Source of the DNA: Baffinella frigidus
Lineage: Eukaryota; Cryptophyceae; Cryptomonadales; Baffinellaceae
Assembly: GCA_026770585.1 (NCBI GenBank)
Contig: MU646447.1
Location: 183,521-194,924 of the forward strand
DNA: 11,404 nucleotides
Reading direction: 5' to 3'
Part shown: positions 5,676-11,404 of the stretch, one piece after another
Position numbering within the stretch: position 1 is the stretch's first letter
Layout: each line of letters begins with the position of its first letter
Made by a program: the position numbers and the translations under genes
The notes under the pieces: model-generated
Databases searched by the model: none
Seen by the model: the letters and a program-made list of their open reading frames with translations, nothing else
Told to the model about the DNA's origin: nothing

Positions 5676-7905
5676 GTGAGCGCCGGATCCGTGGCATGAG
5701 GCGGGATGAGGCAGGCCGGCGGGAGAGCGTCGAAGCCTAGGGTTTAGGGTTGGGTTTCTGGACAAGACAGCATCTTCTGCATTGTGCGGGTTTCTTTGGG
5801 GGGTATTCTGCGAACGGGGGCCCTCCTGACGCTGGCACGCATGCCGTCCCAGCGCCGCCGTTGCCGCACCGGGGGGATTGGGGCTGAGGTTCCACCTTCC
5901 GAGCACGGATGGGGCGCCTTGGCAGTTTCAACCCCTCTGAATTGTTAGCTCTGGCTTGACCCTGCATCGTAACCGACGGAGCGCTGGTGCAGCCGGGGGC
6001 ACTCTGAACCCCCAACCCTGTTTCTCCCCGGGGGGGAAGCGCGCTCGCGGCGAACACCTGATCGTGGCGGTGCGTGGCGCGTCCGAGCGGGTGCGAGTGC
6101 GGCCAGAAACTGGAGCACGTGGCACACGATAGCGCTGAGCGGGGGTGGCGGCGAGCAGGTGGGCGACGAAGAAGGCGGGAGGGTCCACCAAGAACGGCCG
6201 CGACTCCAACCCCAAGATGCTTGGCGTTAAGAAGTTCGGTGCGCTCCTCCCTCCACCCTACTCCCTACCCCCTACAGCCTACGCCCTACACCCTACACCA
6301 TGCACGCCCTCCTCTGCCCCTCCTCGCCCCCTTCTCTGCCCCTCCGCCGCCCCCTCGCCCGAGCCAACCCGCGCGCGTTACATCCAGGCGTCACTGCCGG
6401 TGGGGCAAACGCCACGCCAGCGCCGCTGCCTGGCAGAGAGGGATCAGCCCCGGTCTGACAGCGTGTGGCATGATTTTGACCATGAATCGTGGCGCAGGCG
6501 GAGAGCTGGTGATCCCCGGCAACATCATCATCCGGCAGCGCGGCACCAAGGTGTGTTGTCTAGCTCTGCCTCAAGTCTATTGGTCTCACCAATTTGGTGA
6601 GCACGGGCTGTTTATGTCTCCAAAGTTGACGGTGTGTGGTCTAGCTCTGCCTCACTCGGGCTGCCCGACTGTTCTCAAGTTGACATGCTGGGTGTGCGCT
6701 ACAAATTCGTCAACTTTGCAGGGGAAAGGAACCCGGGCTCATCAAATTGGTAAGCCCTAATAGACTGAGGCAGAGCTAGGAATCCTCGAATCCAGCGAGA
6801 GTTTTTGGTGGCGTGCTGGGGGTGGGGTGGGAGCCACCCATGCTAGAGTAGCAGCTGTTCTGAGGGTGCAAGCCTCTCAGGCCTGCTAGAGTAGCAACAC
6901 ACGCTTCTACCCTGCCCTTGACACCACTGGGACATCAACCACTCGCTGCCTTCTTCTTGATCACTTTCAAGCCTGATCACTTTCAAGCCTGATCACTTTC
7001 AAGCCTGGAGATGAGGCTTCTAAAAGCGTATTCGCCTTGCACACCCTAAACCCCGCACCCTACACCCTACACCCTACACCCTACACCCTACACCCTACAC
7101 CCTACACCCTACACCCTACACCCTACACCCTAAACCCTACACGGACCCGCCTCGGCACAGTCCTATCCCCTCTCTCTCCCCCTCTGTCTCTCTCTCTCCT
7201 CTCTCTCCTCTCTCTCCTCTCTCTCCTCTCTCTCCTCTCTCTCTCCCTCTCCCCCTCCCCCCCTCTCTCCCCTAGAGCGGTTTTCGCAACGGTTGGTCCC
7301 CCACCGACATGAAATTGTTTCCATGTCGGTGAATGGCGAACAAACGGTTTCTATGTCGGCGGTCGCGCTCGACCCCCCCCCCCCTTCGTCTGCCCATCGC
7401 GACAGGGGAGTCAAAATCGATGGGGAAACACGATTCACGCTGTCTATGAGTTTTATTTTGGCTCGACCTTAAAAAGATTTAAGCGCAGAAATCCAGTACA
7501 AAAAGGCGAATAAAAAGCCTTCAGGGCAAGCCAGAATAAAACTCAGACATGACTAGGCTGTGGACACTTGTGCGGCTGAATCTCGTTTCGGAACACGCCA
7601 GAATCTGTCCCGCTTCTGAAGACTTCCAACGCCGAAGATAAGGGCAGACATGCAATTTCAGGCATAAAAAGAAGGCTTCAGATTGCACTCATCAGGTTCC
7701 CCCCCGAGATTAAATGGCTTCCCCCGATGTGCAGACCAAGGCAGGGGAGGGGGTGGGCGTGGGGCGGGACCACACGCTGTGGGCGCTCGTGCGTGGCATC
7801 GTCAAATTCCAGTGGAACAACATCCATAAGCAAAACACCATCTCCGTCGTCCCGTGCCTCAAGTACGCCAAGGTCTTTTCCATCGCGGCGAGTGTTTTGG
7901 TTTAG
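5551..7905 (+). CDS. MRPL27: mitochondrial large-subunit ribosomal protein bL27m, four-exon gene
   Basis: Proposed exons are 5551-5675, 6159-6238, 6498-6550 and 7735-7905, with introns of 483, 259 and 1184 bases, all GT-AG. All joins keep frame and give about 142 residues. Residues 1-42 look like a mitochondrial presequence ([20 protein letters not shown]…, rich in Arg, Ala and Ser, almost no acidic residues). The mature part has bL27 signatures in order: [41 protein letters not shown] and [20 protein letters not shown]. bL27 sits in the large ribosomal subunit, its N-terminal arm reaching toward the peptidyl-transferase centre. Arg-Trp-Ala before TKK and the presequence favour the mitochondrial over the plastid form. 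The segment replacing the usual FHPG is TKAG, aligned without a gap. The last residues after SVVP are not family-like, so a further exon is possible (AAG|GTCTTT near 7877). The gene is divergent from the WD40 gene. Confidence 0.92.
5736..5754. repeat. short TTTAGGG telomere-like stretch
   Basis: CCTAGGGTTTAGGGTTGGG in bL27m intron 1. Confidence 0.65.
6159..6238 (+). CDS. MRPL27: bL27m exon 2 (N-terminal arm and core)
   Basis: Starts after gcgagcag|G and encodes [19 protein letters not shown] then MLGVKKF, the highly conserved bL27 N-terminus. The donor TTCG|GTGCGC leaves phase 1, completed to Gly by exon 3. Confidence 0.95.
6250..6302. repeat. degenerate telomere-like stretch
   Basis: CACCCTACTCCCTACCCCCT and similar units up to CCCTACACCCTACACC, within bL27m intron 2. 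Confidence 0.75.
6498..6550 (+). CDS. MRPL27: bL27m exon 3 (GGE to RQRGTK)
   Basis: Starts after ggcgcag|GC and encodes [18 protein letters not shown], matching the central bL27 motif. The donor is ACC AAG|GTGTGT. The donor region with the following 13 bases of element C is repeated 81 bases downstream. Confidence 0.95.
6561..6630. mobile_element. element C, copy 1 (half element)
   Basis: TAGCTCTGCCTCAAGTCTAT onward matches the reverse complement of the right half of copy 2, then breaks off after CAAAGTTGACG. It lies at the very start of bL27m intron 3. Confidence 0.75.
6642..6778. mobile_element. element C, copy 2 (complete, TA-flanked)
   Basis: Termini GCTCTGCCTCA and TGAGGCAGAGC between TA dinucleotides. 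The interior has CAAGTTGACATGCTGGG and TACAAATTCGTCAAC, forming a second stem. It is in bL27m intron 3. Confidence 0.88.
6841..6896. repeat. paired TGCTAGAGTAGCA repeat
   Basis: The 13-base near-palindrome occurs at 6841-6853 and 6884-6896, with a CTGAG and CTCAG stem between. It is probably a very short element. Confidence 0.7.
6958..7005. repeat. three exact 16-base tandem repeats
   Basis: TGATCACTTTCAAGCC three times without change. Confidence 0.95.
7041..7144. repeat. telomere-like array, CCCTACA variant
   Basis: More than ten tandem 7-base units of CCCTACA, bordered on both sides by CCCTAAA. The variant differs by one base from the plant-type telomere repeat CCCTAAA. It is interstitial, within bL27m intron 3. 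Confidence 0.95.
7167..7274. repeat. CT-rich microsatellite
   Basis: Imperfect (CTCTCTCCT)n in bL27m intron 3, directly after the CCCTACA array. Confidence 0.95.
7302..7331. repeat. hairpin CACCGACATG
   Basis: Perfect 10-base arms around a 10-base loop. A related GTTTCTATGTCGGCGG follows at about 7348. Confidence 0.75.
7447..7545. mobile_element. small inverted-repeat element K
   Basis: Arms TGAGTTTTATTTTGGCT and AGCCAGAATAAAACTCA, 17 bases with one mismatch, 99 bases overall. In bL27m intron 3. Confidence 0.75.
7735..7905 (+). CDS. MRPL27: bL27m exon 4 (C-terminal half)
   Basis: Starts after gatgtgcag|ACC and encodes TKAGEG then [19 protein letters not shown], the conserved second half, followed by a lineage-specific tail to TAG at 7903-7905. 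The ten residues between RGTK and RDH match the family spacing exactly, which fixes the acceptor. A 15-base-arm stem-loop begins 15 bases after the stop. Confidence 0.92.
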   Translation, partial: TKAGEGVGVGRDHTLWALVRGIVKFQWNNIHKQNTISVVPCLKYAKVFSIAASVLV

Positions 7906-7919
7906 ATACGCTCCGCCCA

Positions 7920-7969
7920 TAGGGAATTGGAGCCGTTGGCCTACTTTTTGGAATGGCTCCAATTCCCTA
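7920..7969. repeat. stem-loop just after the bL27m stop
   Basis: Perfect 15-base arms TAGGGAATTGGAGCC around a 20-base loop, beginning 15 bases after the TAG. It could be a tiny TA-ended element or a structured 3' UTR. Confidence 0.8.
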
Positions 7970-7991
7970 CGGGAACGAGTGTTTGATGGAG

Positions 7992-8054
7992 TATCGTCAA
8001 GTTGCGGTGGAACAACCTAACAGCCTCCATAAGCAAGACACCTGCGTGCCTCAC
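7992..8054 (+). pseudogene. degenerate partial copy of bL27m exon 4
   Basis: Matches 7796-7862 of exon 4 (ATCGTCAA…, GTGGAACAAC, CCATAAGCAA, CGTGCCTCA) with substitutions and indels. It lies just after the hairpin element at 7920-7969. Frame is lost. It is a local duplication, perhaps carried along with the hairpin. Confidence 0.75.
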
Positions 8055-8181
8055 TAAAATTGACTGATCGTTTTCACGCCAAACTTTCGACGAATTTGTA
8101 CCGCACCACAGGATACTCAACTTCCGGTTTCCTCATTTTGAGGAGACCAGATTAACTGATGCAGAGGTAGGTGAGTGGTGT

Positions 8182-8356
8182 GTACTACGCGGTAGAGCTA
8201 CATGTCATTTTACGCCCTGCGTCTTTCTATTATTTTCCCTTGAAATCGGCAAAAGTTGCCGGAAATGCCCACAAATAATTAACTTTGACGGAAAAGTAAC
8301 CGCCAGGATTGCTTTCCGGTTGCCTAGATAAAGCAACTACCCCTCCCGCGTAGTAC
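8182..8356. mobile_element. inverted-repeat element M
   Basis: Arms GTACTACGCGG and CCGCGTAGTAC, 175 bases, AT-richer interior. Intergenic. Confidence 0.6.
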
Positions 8357-8429
8357 CTCTCCCCCGCGCGTGATTGCCCTGATTGCCCTAGACTTTTGCT
8401 GCAGCCCCTGTCCTGCGAGAAGAGCTTTT

Positions 8430-8454
8430 GTCATGAGGCATCCAGCCTCATGAC
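8430..8454. repeat. hairpin GTCATGAGG
   Basis: Perfect 9-base arms with a 7-base loop, at the left edge of the dispersed repeat that starts near 8444. Confidence 0.7.
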
Positions 8455-8491
8455 CTGCCCGAAAGCGTCCAGAGCTCCCCGACTTTCCACA
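8444..8491. repeat. 48-base dispersed repeat, copy 1
   Basis: AGCCTCATGACCTGCCC, AGCGTCCAGAGCT and CCGACTTTCCACA are shared with copy 2 at about 8811-8854. Confidence 0.8.
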
Positions 8492-8562
8492 GCCGACGCG
8501 CTTTCTTGTCCAAATCCTGCCTTGCATATTGCCGCCCGGGTAGGCACAACCCCCGACCACAC

Positions 8563-8741
8563 GAGGATGCTAGAGGGGCCAATTTAAAACCGATGTGCTT
8601 TTAAAAGAGGGCATTTGTGTAGTAACTTTCGTTGAATGGTCACGTGACTCTGCTCAAATTGCACAGTCAGGAGGTTACTTTACCTTATCCTGGTACAAAT
8701 ATTTACACCCCCACATGTAAATAGGCCCCTCTAGCATTCTC
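8563..8741. mobile_element. inverted-repeat element O
   Basis: Arms GAGGATGCTAGAGGGGCC and GGCCCCTCTAGCATTCTC, one mismatch, 179 bases. Intergenic. Confidence 0.8.
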
Positions 8742-8810
8742 GAGTGGGAGCTGCAAGATGAACCCGCGTGCGGTGGGTATCGAGCCTCATAACCTGCCTG
8801 GGTATGTAGC

Positions 8811-8854
8811 CTCATAACCTGCCCTGTAGCGTCCGGAGCTTCCGACTTTCCACA
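8811..8854. repeat. 48-base dispersed repeat, copy 2
   Basis: AGCCTCATAACCTGCCC, AGCGTCCGGAGCT and CCGACTTTCCACA. An extra AGCCTCATAACCTGCC unit lies just upstream at about 8785. Confidence 0.8.
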
Positions 8855-8937
8855 CCCTGCTCTTCTTCTTTATGGCGCTCGCGCCTCTCGTTGAAGCACA
8901 CATCAGAAGCTGAACCCGAGCGCGCGAACGGGATTCC

Positions 8938-9003
8938 GTCCCGTGTAGGATGACTGTGGTAAATTCACTCCGGTGAATTCACCCCGGTCATCCTACACGG
9001 GAC
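8938..9003. mobile_element. short inverted-repeat element I
   Basis: Perfect 17-base arms GTCCCGTGTAGGATGAC; the 32-base centre contains GTGAATTCAC. Confidence 0.85.
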
Positions 9004-9070
9004 TGTATCCGCAGATCTGGGTAGGTTCAACCCGTGAGGTTGATGCTGACGCCGAGCGCGGTGGTCGCAG

Positions 9071-9129
9071 GCATGCACGCACAAGGCGATGGAGGCGAGT
9101 GCTCTCAACGAGCCCAACCGCGCGCTAGG
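9071..9129 (+). CDS. candidate exon of unrecognised gene 3
   Basis: After gtggtcgcag|G the frame reads ACTHKAMEASALNEPNRALG, helical in character and with good third-position GC. The donor GG|GTCACT leaves phase 2, exactly what the intact exon at 11225 requires, giving LGYLGMAKNV across the join. An ATG at 8872 (MALAPLVE…) could be an upstream start but is not demonstrated. No protein family is recognised. Confidence 0.4.
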
Positions 9130-9138
9130 GTCACTCCC

Positions 9139-9162
9139 ATAAACCCTGACCCCTAAACCCTT
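9139..9162. repeat. short CCCTAAA telomere-like stretch
   Basis: ATAAACCCTGACCCCTAAAC follows ten bases after the candidate donor at 9129. Confidence 0.6.
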
Positions 9163-9235
9163 CCACAAAAAGTCAAGAAAAAAAACTGGTCAAATCGGAG
9201 TGGGGTGGCATCCCGCCCCCTCCCGCCCGAAGCCG

Positions 9236-9366
9236 TAGCTCTGCCTCACTCGGGTTGACAGACTATTCTCAAGTTGACATGCTGTGTGTGCGACACAAAC
9301 CCGTCAACTTTGGAGCGGGAATGCGCCCGCGCTCACCAAATTGGTGAGCCGAAATAGACCGGGGCC
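9236..9366. mobile_element. element C, copy 3 (right end decayed)
   Basis: TAGCTCTGCCTCACTCGGG, CAAGTTGACATGCTG and CTCACCAAATTGGTGAG match copy 2. The right terminus after AAATAGACC is no longer recognisable. Confidence 0.8.
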
Positions 9367-9400
9367 GGTGGAACAGCCCCGCCGGCAGGCTCGTGAACGC

Positions 9401-9420
9401 CCGCGTGACCGGTCACGCGG
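9401..9420. repeat. perfect 20-base palindrome
   Basis: CCGCGTGACCGGTCACGCGG. A binding site is possible but nothing around it supports one. Confidence 0.7.
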
Positions 9421-9552
9421 ACGCCGAAGCCAGACGGTCGGTCGTGACTGCCTTGCGGGTCTCGTTCAAAGGGTTGGTGGAGGGAAGAGACCAGCAGCGC
9501 TACAGGCCCCTCACCCCCACAGCCACCGGAACTCTCGCCACACAGCGGGCTT

Positions 9553-9690
9553 TATCCGGGGAAACCTATTTTTCTTTCATTTGATGGCAGCGAAAATTAC
9601 TACACGGTTCGTTCTTATTAGTAATGTAAAAGAACCTGTGTAGTAATTTTGATTGCCATCAAATGAAAGAAAAATAGGTTTCCCCGGATA
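9553..9690. mobile_element. MITE-like element E, copy 2 (opposite orientation)
   Basis: Same 134-base element as at 3393-3526, in the reverse orientation judged by its loop sequence, with TA on both sides. Differences are few, so both insertions look recent. Confidence 0.92.
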
Positions 9691-9704
9691 AGGCTACCAA
9701 GGGA

Positions 9705-9828
9705 TTTTCGGTGGATAATCCACCGACTTTCCGTTACCTTATCTGTAGGAACCCCCCCATATCCCTACGCTATTCCCTACCGTAGGGTCGTAGGTCGTAT
9801 CGCGTAAGGGTTGTTGGACATCCCTTGG
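9705..9828. mobile_element. inverted-repeat element P
   Basis: Arms CCAAGGGAT and ATCCCTTGG, 124 bases, containing the hairpin CGGTGGATAATCCACCG. It starts 14 bases after element E copy 2. Confidence 0.5.
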
Positions 9829-9860
9829 AAGTCCGCTGAGTTGCTTTGCACGCTGGCACA

Positions 9861-10056
9861 CCACCCTGGATGGAACATTATGGTATTTTGAGCATTCTTA
9901 AGTCAACTCCCCTTGGAGATGGCGCCACAATGTGGCGCCCCCGTGATGAATGGATCTGGTACAAAAGGGTCTAATATGTATTTTAGTGGTATACATCATG
10001 TCAACTTTTGCGATAAAGGGTTATTCGGGATTGGCCGCAAGTCCCCTCCAGGGTGG
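9861..10056. mobile_element. element F, copy 2
   Basis: Same length and ends as copy 1 and only about three substitutions seen (for example TATTTTAG against TATTCTAG). It lies between gene 3 exons. Confidence 0.92.
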
Positions 10057-10093
10057 AGGCTCCGCAGAGCAGGTACAGGGGTTACTCGAAATC

Positions 10094-10175
10094 AAGGACA
10101 CACACTGCCCTAGCGTCCTACGGTCGAGCTAGTCCTAGGAGCATAGGACCACCCTAGTGGCGGCACGTGTTCCTT
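10094..10175. mobile_element. imperfect inverted-repeat element Q
   Basis: AAGGACACACACTGCC against the complement of GGCGGCACGTGTTCCTT. The interior CCTAGGAGCATAGGACCACC resembles that of element A. Confidence 0.45.
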
Positions 10176-10183
10176 ATTTGCTC

Positions 10184-10239
10184 AAGTGGTCAAAGTGAGA
10201 TTTGACCACTTAACCAAAGTGAGATTTGACCACTTAACC
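10184..10239. repeat. AAGTGGTCAAA palindrome with a 24-base tandem repeat
   Basis: AAGTGGTCAAA pairs with TTTGACCACTT, and the right arm with its spacer is repeated once more. Confidence 0.85.
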
Positions 10240-10289
10240 AGTGAAGTAGAGGGTAGCATTCGAGTGACCCCTGTTCAGGCACACGCGCT

Positions 10290-10340
10290 CACACACAGCT
10301 TCTGTGGGTATGCACACGTGGCGGCTGCATTGGTACTGAT
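10290..10340. repeat. 65-base dispersed repeat, diverged copy 3
   Basis: CACAGCTTCTGTGGG and the following bases match copies 1 and 2 imperfectly. Element C copy 4 starts a few bases after its end. Confidence 0.45.
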
Positions 10341-10345
10341 AACTC

Positions 10346-10468
10346 GCTCTGCTTCACTCGGGTCGACCGACTATTCCCAAGTTGACATGCTGGGTCTGCG
10401 ATACAAATTCGTCAACCTTGGAGCGGGCCCACTACATCGCTTCGCCCAAATAGACTGAAACAGAGCTA
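10346..10468. mobile_element. element C, copy 4
   Basis: GCTCTGCTTCACTCGGG to GACTGAAACAGAGC with TA after it. The interior keeps CAAGTTGACATGCTGGG and TACAAATTCGTCAAC. Confidence 0.8.
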
Positions 10469-10491
10469 CCTGTTGGCATTAACAAAGGTGT

Positions 10492-10610
10492 TACAGGGGT
10501 ACCTCGCTCATATGAAACCGCCCCCCTCCCCAGGACCACCGTAGGACCCTCGGAATAGGCCCGCTGCAGGTCCTATGGGGGTGCTGTTTCTTATGAGCGA
10601 GGTACCCCTG
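10492..10610. mobile_element. MITE-like element A, copy 2
   Basis: Same termini as copy 1 (CAGGGGTACCTCGCTCATA against its complement), 117 bases from 10494 to 10610, with TA at 10492-10493. The right TA appears to be interrupted by element B. Confidence 0.9.
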
Positions 10611-10611
10611 T

Positions 10612-10792
10612 CCACACGAGGCTATCCATGCGAACAGAATAAGAAGACATTTTGAAATTTGTGGGGAAATGATCACGTTTCCTTACGGATGTCCGTACGG
10701 AAACGTGATCAAATGCTGACTTTTGGCGTGTTTTCTGGGCAATAATCCAATAATTAACTTATGGATCTGTTCGCATGGATAGCCTCGTGTGG
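10612..10792. mobile_element. MITE-like element B, nested beside element A
   Basis: Perfect 27-base terminal inverted repeats beginning CCACACGAGGCTATCCATGC. Inside is a second stem, GATCACGTTTCC against GGAAACGTGATC (about 10670-10712). It seems to have landed in the right TA flank of element A copy 2: T lies before it and TA follows one base after it. Confidence 0.85.
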
Positions 10793-10803
10793 GTATCGGC
10801 ACG

Positions 10804-10979
10804 TACCTCCGCCTGGCGAAAAGCACGTATCCCTTCCTTGGCGAGGGGGTCCAAATAGGCCCCCTGAGGTCCTAGGCAGGTCCTAGGGCCCTACGGTAGG
10901 GCGTATGAGCCTACTCGCCACTCAGGGGATACAACCAGTGCACCCCCGAGGAGAGTCTCGCGGGGCCCCTAGCCACCAA
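10804..10979 (+). pseudogene. decayed duplicate of the 11225 exon, broken by an inserted element
   Basis: Reads YLRLAKSTY, then the element D insertion at 10828-10931, then NQCTPEESLAGPLATN. It aligns with YLGMAKNVYQMCTPEESGVG of the intact exon, and 17 bases are identical (10939-10955 and 11259-11275). The acceptor is lost: cac|GTACC here against cag|GTACC in the intact copy. Elements A2 and B lie immediately upstream and element H follows. It may be dead, or kept as an alternative exon if the insertions are spliced out. Confidence 0.7.
10828..10931. mobile_element. MITE-like element D inside a duplicated exon, candidate introner
   Basis: Imperfect terminal inverted repeats TCCCTTCCTTGGCGAG (from 10830) and the complement of TCCCCTGAGTGGCGAG (ending 10929), with TA duplicated at 10828-10829 and 10930-10931. 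Removal of 102 bases restores ACG TAC AAC CAG in the exon frame. GTATCC at 10827 and CTCAG ending at 10925 would also splice in frame with one added Gly. An in-frame TAG inside the element means it must be removed for the exon to be read. Confidence 0.8.
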
Positions 10980-11133
10980 CCCTCACGGTGTGGGCAAATC
11001 GTCGAATTTGGCGGTACGTAATGCCCCTGAGGACCGCCGGATTCCGGCGTCGGTTATTTTTAAAACTCCAAAAGCAAGGTGTTCAGAGTTTTAAAACTGG
11101 TACGTAATTCCCCAACTGCCCACACCGTGAGGG
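10980..11133. mobile_element. inverted-repeat element H
   Basis: Perfect 17-base terminal inverted repeats CCCTCACGGTGTGGGCA. Inside: a direct repeat GGTACGTAAT (11012 and 11099), a stem TTTTAAAACTC against GAGTTTTAAAA, and CGCCGGATTCCGGCG. No TA flank is seen. It interrupts the decayed exon duplicate after LATN. Confidence 0.8.
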
Positions 11134-11224
11134 CTGGCGGAGGTCTGGTTGGCAGGTATCACCACCGGCGTTGTGCGGACGCGTTGTTGGCAGGCGTTCA
11201 CACAGGGCCCTCACCTTCCTCCAG

Positions 11225-11348
11225 GTACCTCGGGATGGCGAAGAACGTGTACCAAATGTGCACCCCCGAGGAGAGCGGCGTGGGGATGCCTCTCATCGCC
11301 AAGGCCTCAGCCGCTGTCCTCGACCGCGCCGCCAGGAAGGATCTCGAG
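11225..11348 (+). CDS. intact exon of unrecognised gene 3
   Basis: Follows a good polypyrimidine tract and acceptor, tcaccttcctccag|G. It encodes 41 residues in phase 2: YLGMAKNVYQMCTPEESGVG, then MPLIAKASAAVLDRAARKDL. The composition suggests two amphipathic helices around a CTPEES loop. The donor would be GAG|GTGCCC, just before a run of C that ends the window. I do not recognise the family. Other frames are also open because of GC content, but only this one matches the duplicated exon. Confidence 0.65.

Positions 11349-11351
<3 letters not shown>

Positions 11352-11404
<53 letters not shown>
11352..11404. repeat. poly-C run ending the window
   Basis: 53 consecutive C. Directly after a plausible splice donor; most likely a sequencing or assembly-end artefact, or a true homopolymer that stopped the assembly. 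Confidence 0.9.

Noticed and set aside
6958-7005. Tandem 16-base repeats as a CRISPR array
   Set aside because: There are no spacers, the units abut directly, and the context is a eukaryotic intron.
7037-7438. ORFs rich in Thr-Leu-Pro or Glu-Arg
   Set aside because: They translate the CCCTACA array and the CT microsatellite inside bL27m intron 3.
10239-10360. Similarity between CTPEES in gene 3 and CTPTEAVS from the 65-base repeat
   Set aside because: They are on opposite strands and share only a few residues; no DNA similarity extends beyond them.
1-11404. tRNA, rRNA or transposase genes
   Set aside because: No tRNA-like A and B boxes with a cloverleaf, no rRNA sequence and no transposase catalytic motif were seen, so the inverted-repeat elements must depend on enzymes coded elsewhere if they are mobile.

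Overview
This is a window of intron-rich nuclear DNA from a microbial eukaryote, most likely an alga or other protist. The evidence is short exons with recognisable protein motifs joined in frame across GT-AG (and apparently some GC-AG) introns, a mitochondrial-type presequence, interstitial plant-type telomere-like repeats (CCCTAAA and CCCTACA), microsatellites, and many short inverted-repeat elements flanked by TA. Nothing looks bacterial: there are no operons, no long ORFs that carry motifs, and no CRISPR array. The lineage cannot be fixed from the sequence. GC donors and AG|G junctions would suit a dinoflagellate-like spliceosome, but that is a suggestion only.

Layout. (1) Minus strand, 5362 down to about 730: a seven-bladed WD40 beta-propeller gene in about eleven small exons. 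Most proposed joins restore WD40 repeats in frame. Blade 2 has a TAG where the conserved Trp should be, and two exons have decayed tandem duplicates beside them, so the gene may be a recent pseudogene. (2) Plus strand, 5551-7905: a four-exon gene for mitochondrial ribosomal protein bL27m (about 142 residues). It lies head-to-head with the WD40 gene across a 188-base gap that may be a shared promoter. (3) Plus strand, about 9071 to the right edge: pieces of an unrecognised helical protein. There is one short exon, a good exon at 11225-11348, and a decayed duplicate of that exon at 10804-10979 that has been hit by several inverted-repeat elements.

The rest, roughly three quarters of the window, is introns and intergenic DNA filled with MITE-like elements. 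At least four families occur more than once here (named A, C, E and F below) and many others occur once. Several have TA on both sides, as expected for Tc1/mariner (Stowaway-like) non-autonomous elements. No transposase is visible.

The most interesting point is at 10828-10931. A 100-base TA-flanked element sits inside a codon of the duplicated exon. Exact removal restores the reading frame and the match to the intact exon. The element also supplies a GT donor and a CAG acceptor that would splice in frame, so it is a candidate for a MITE acting as a new intron (an introner).
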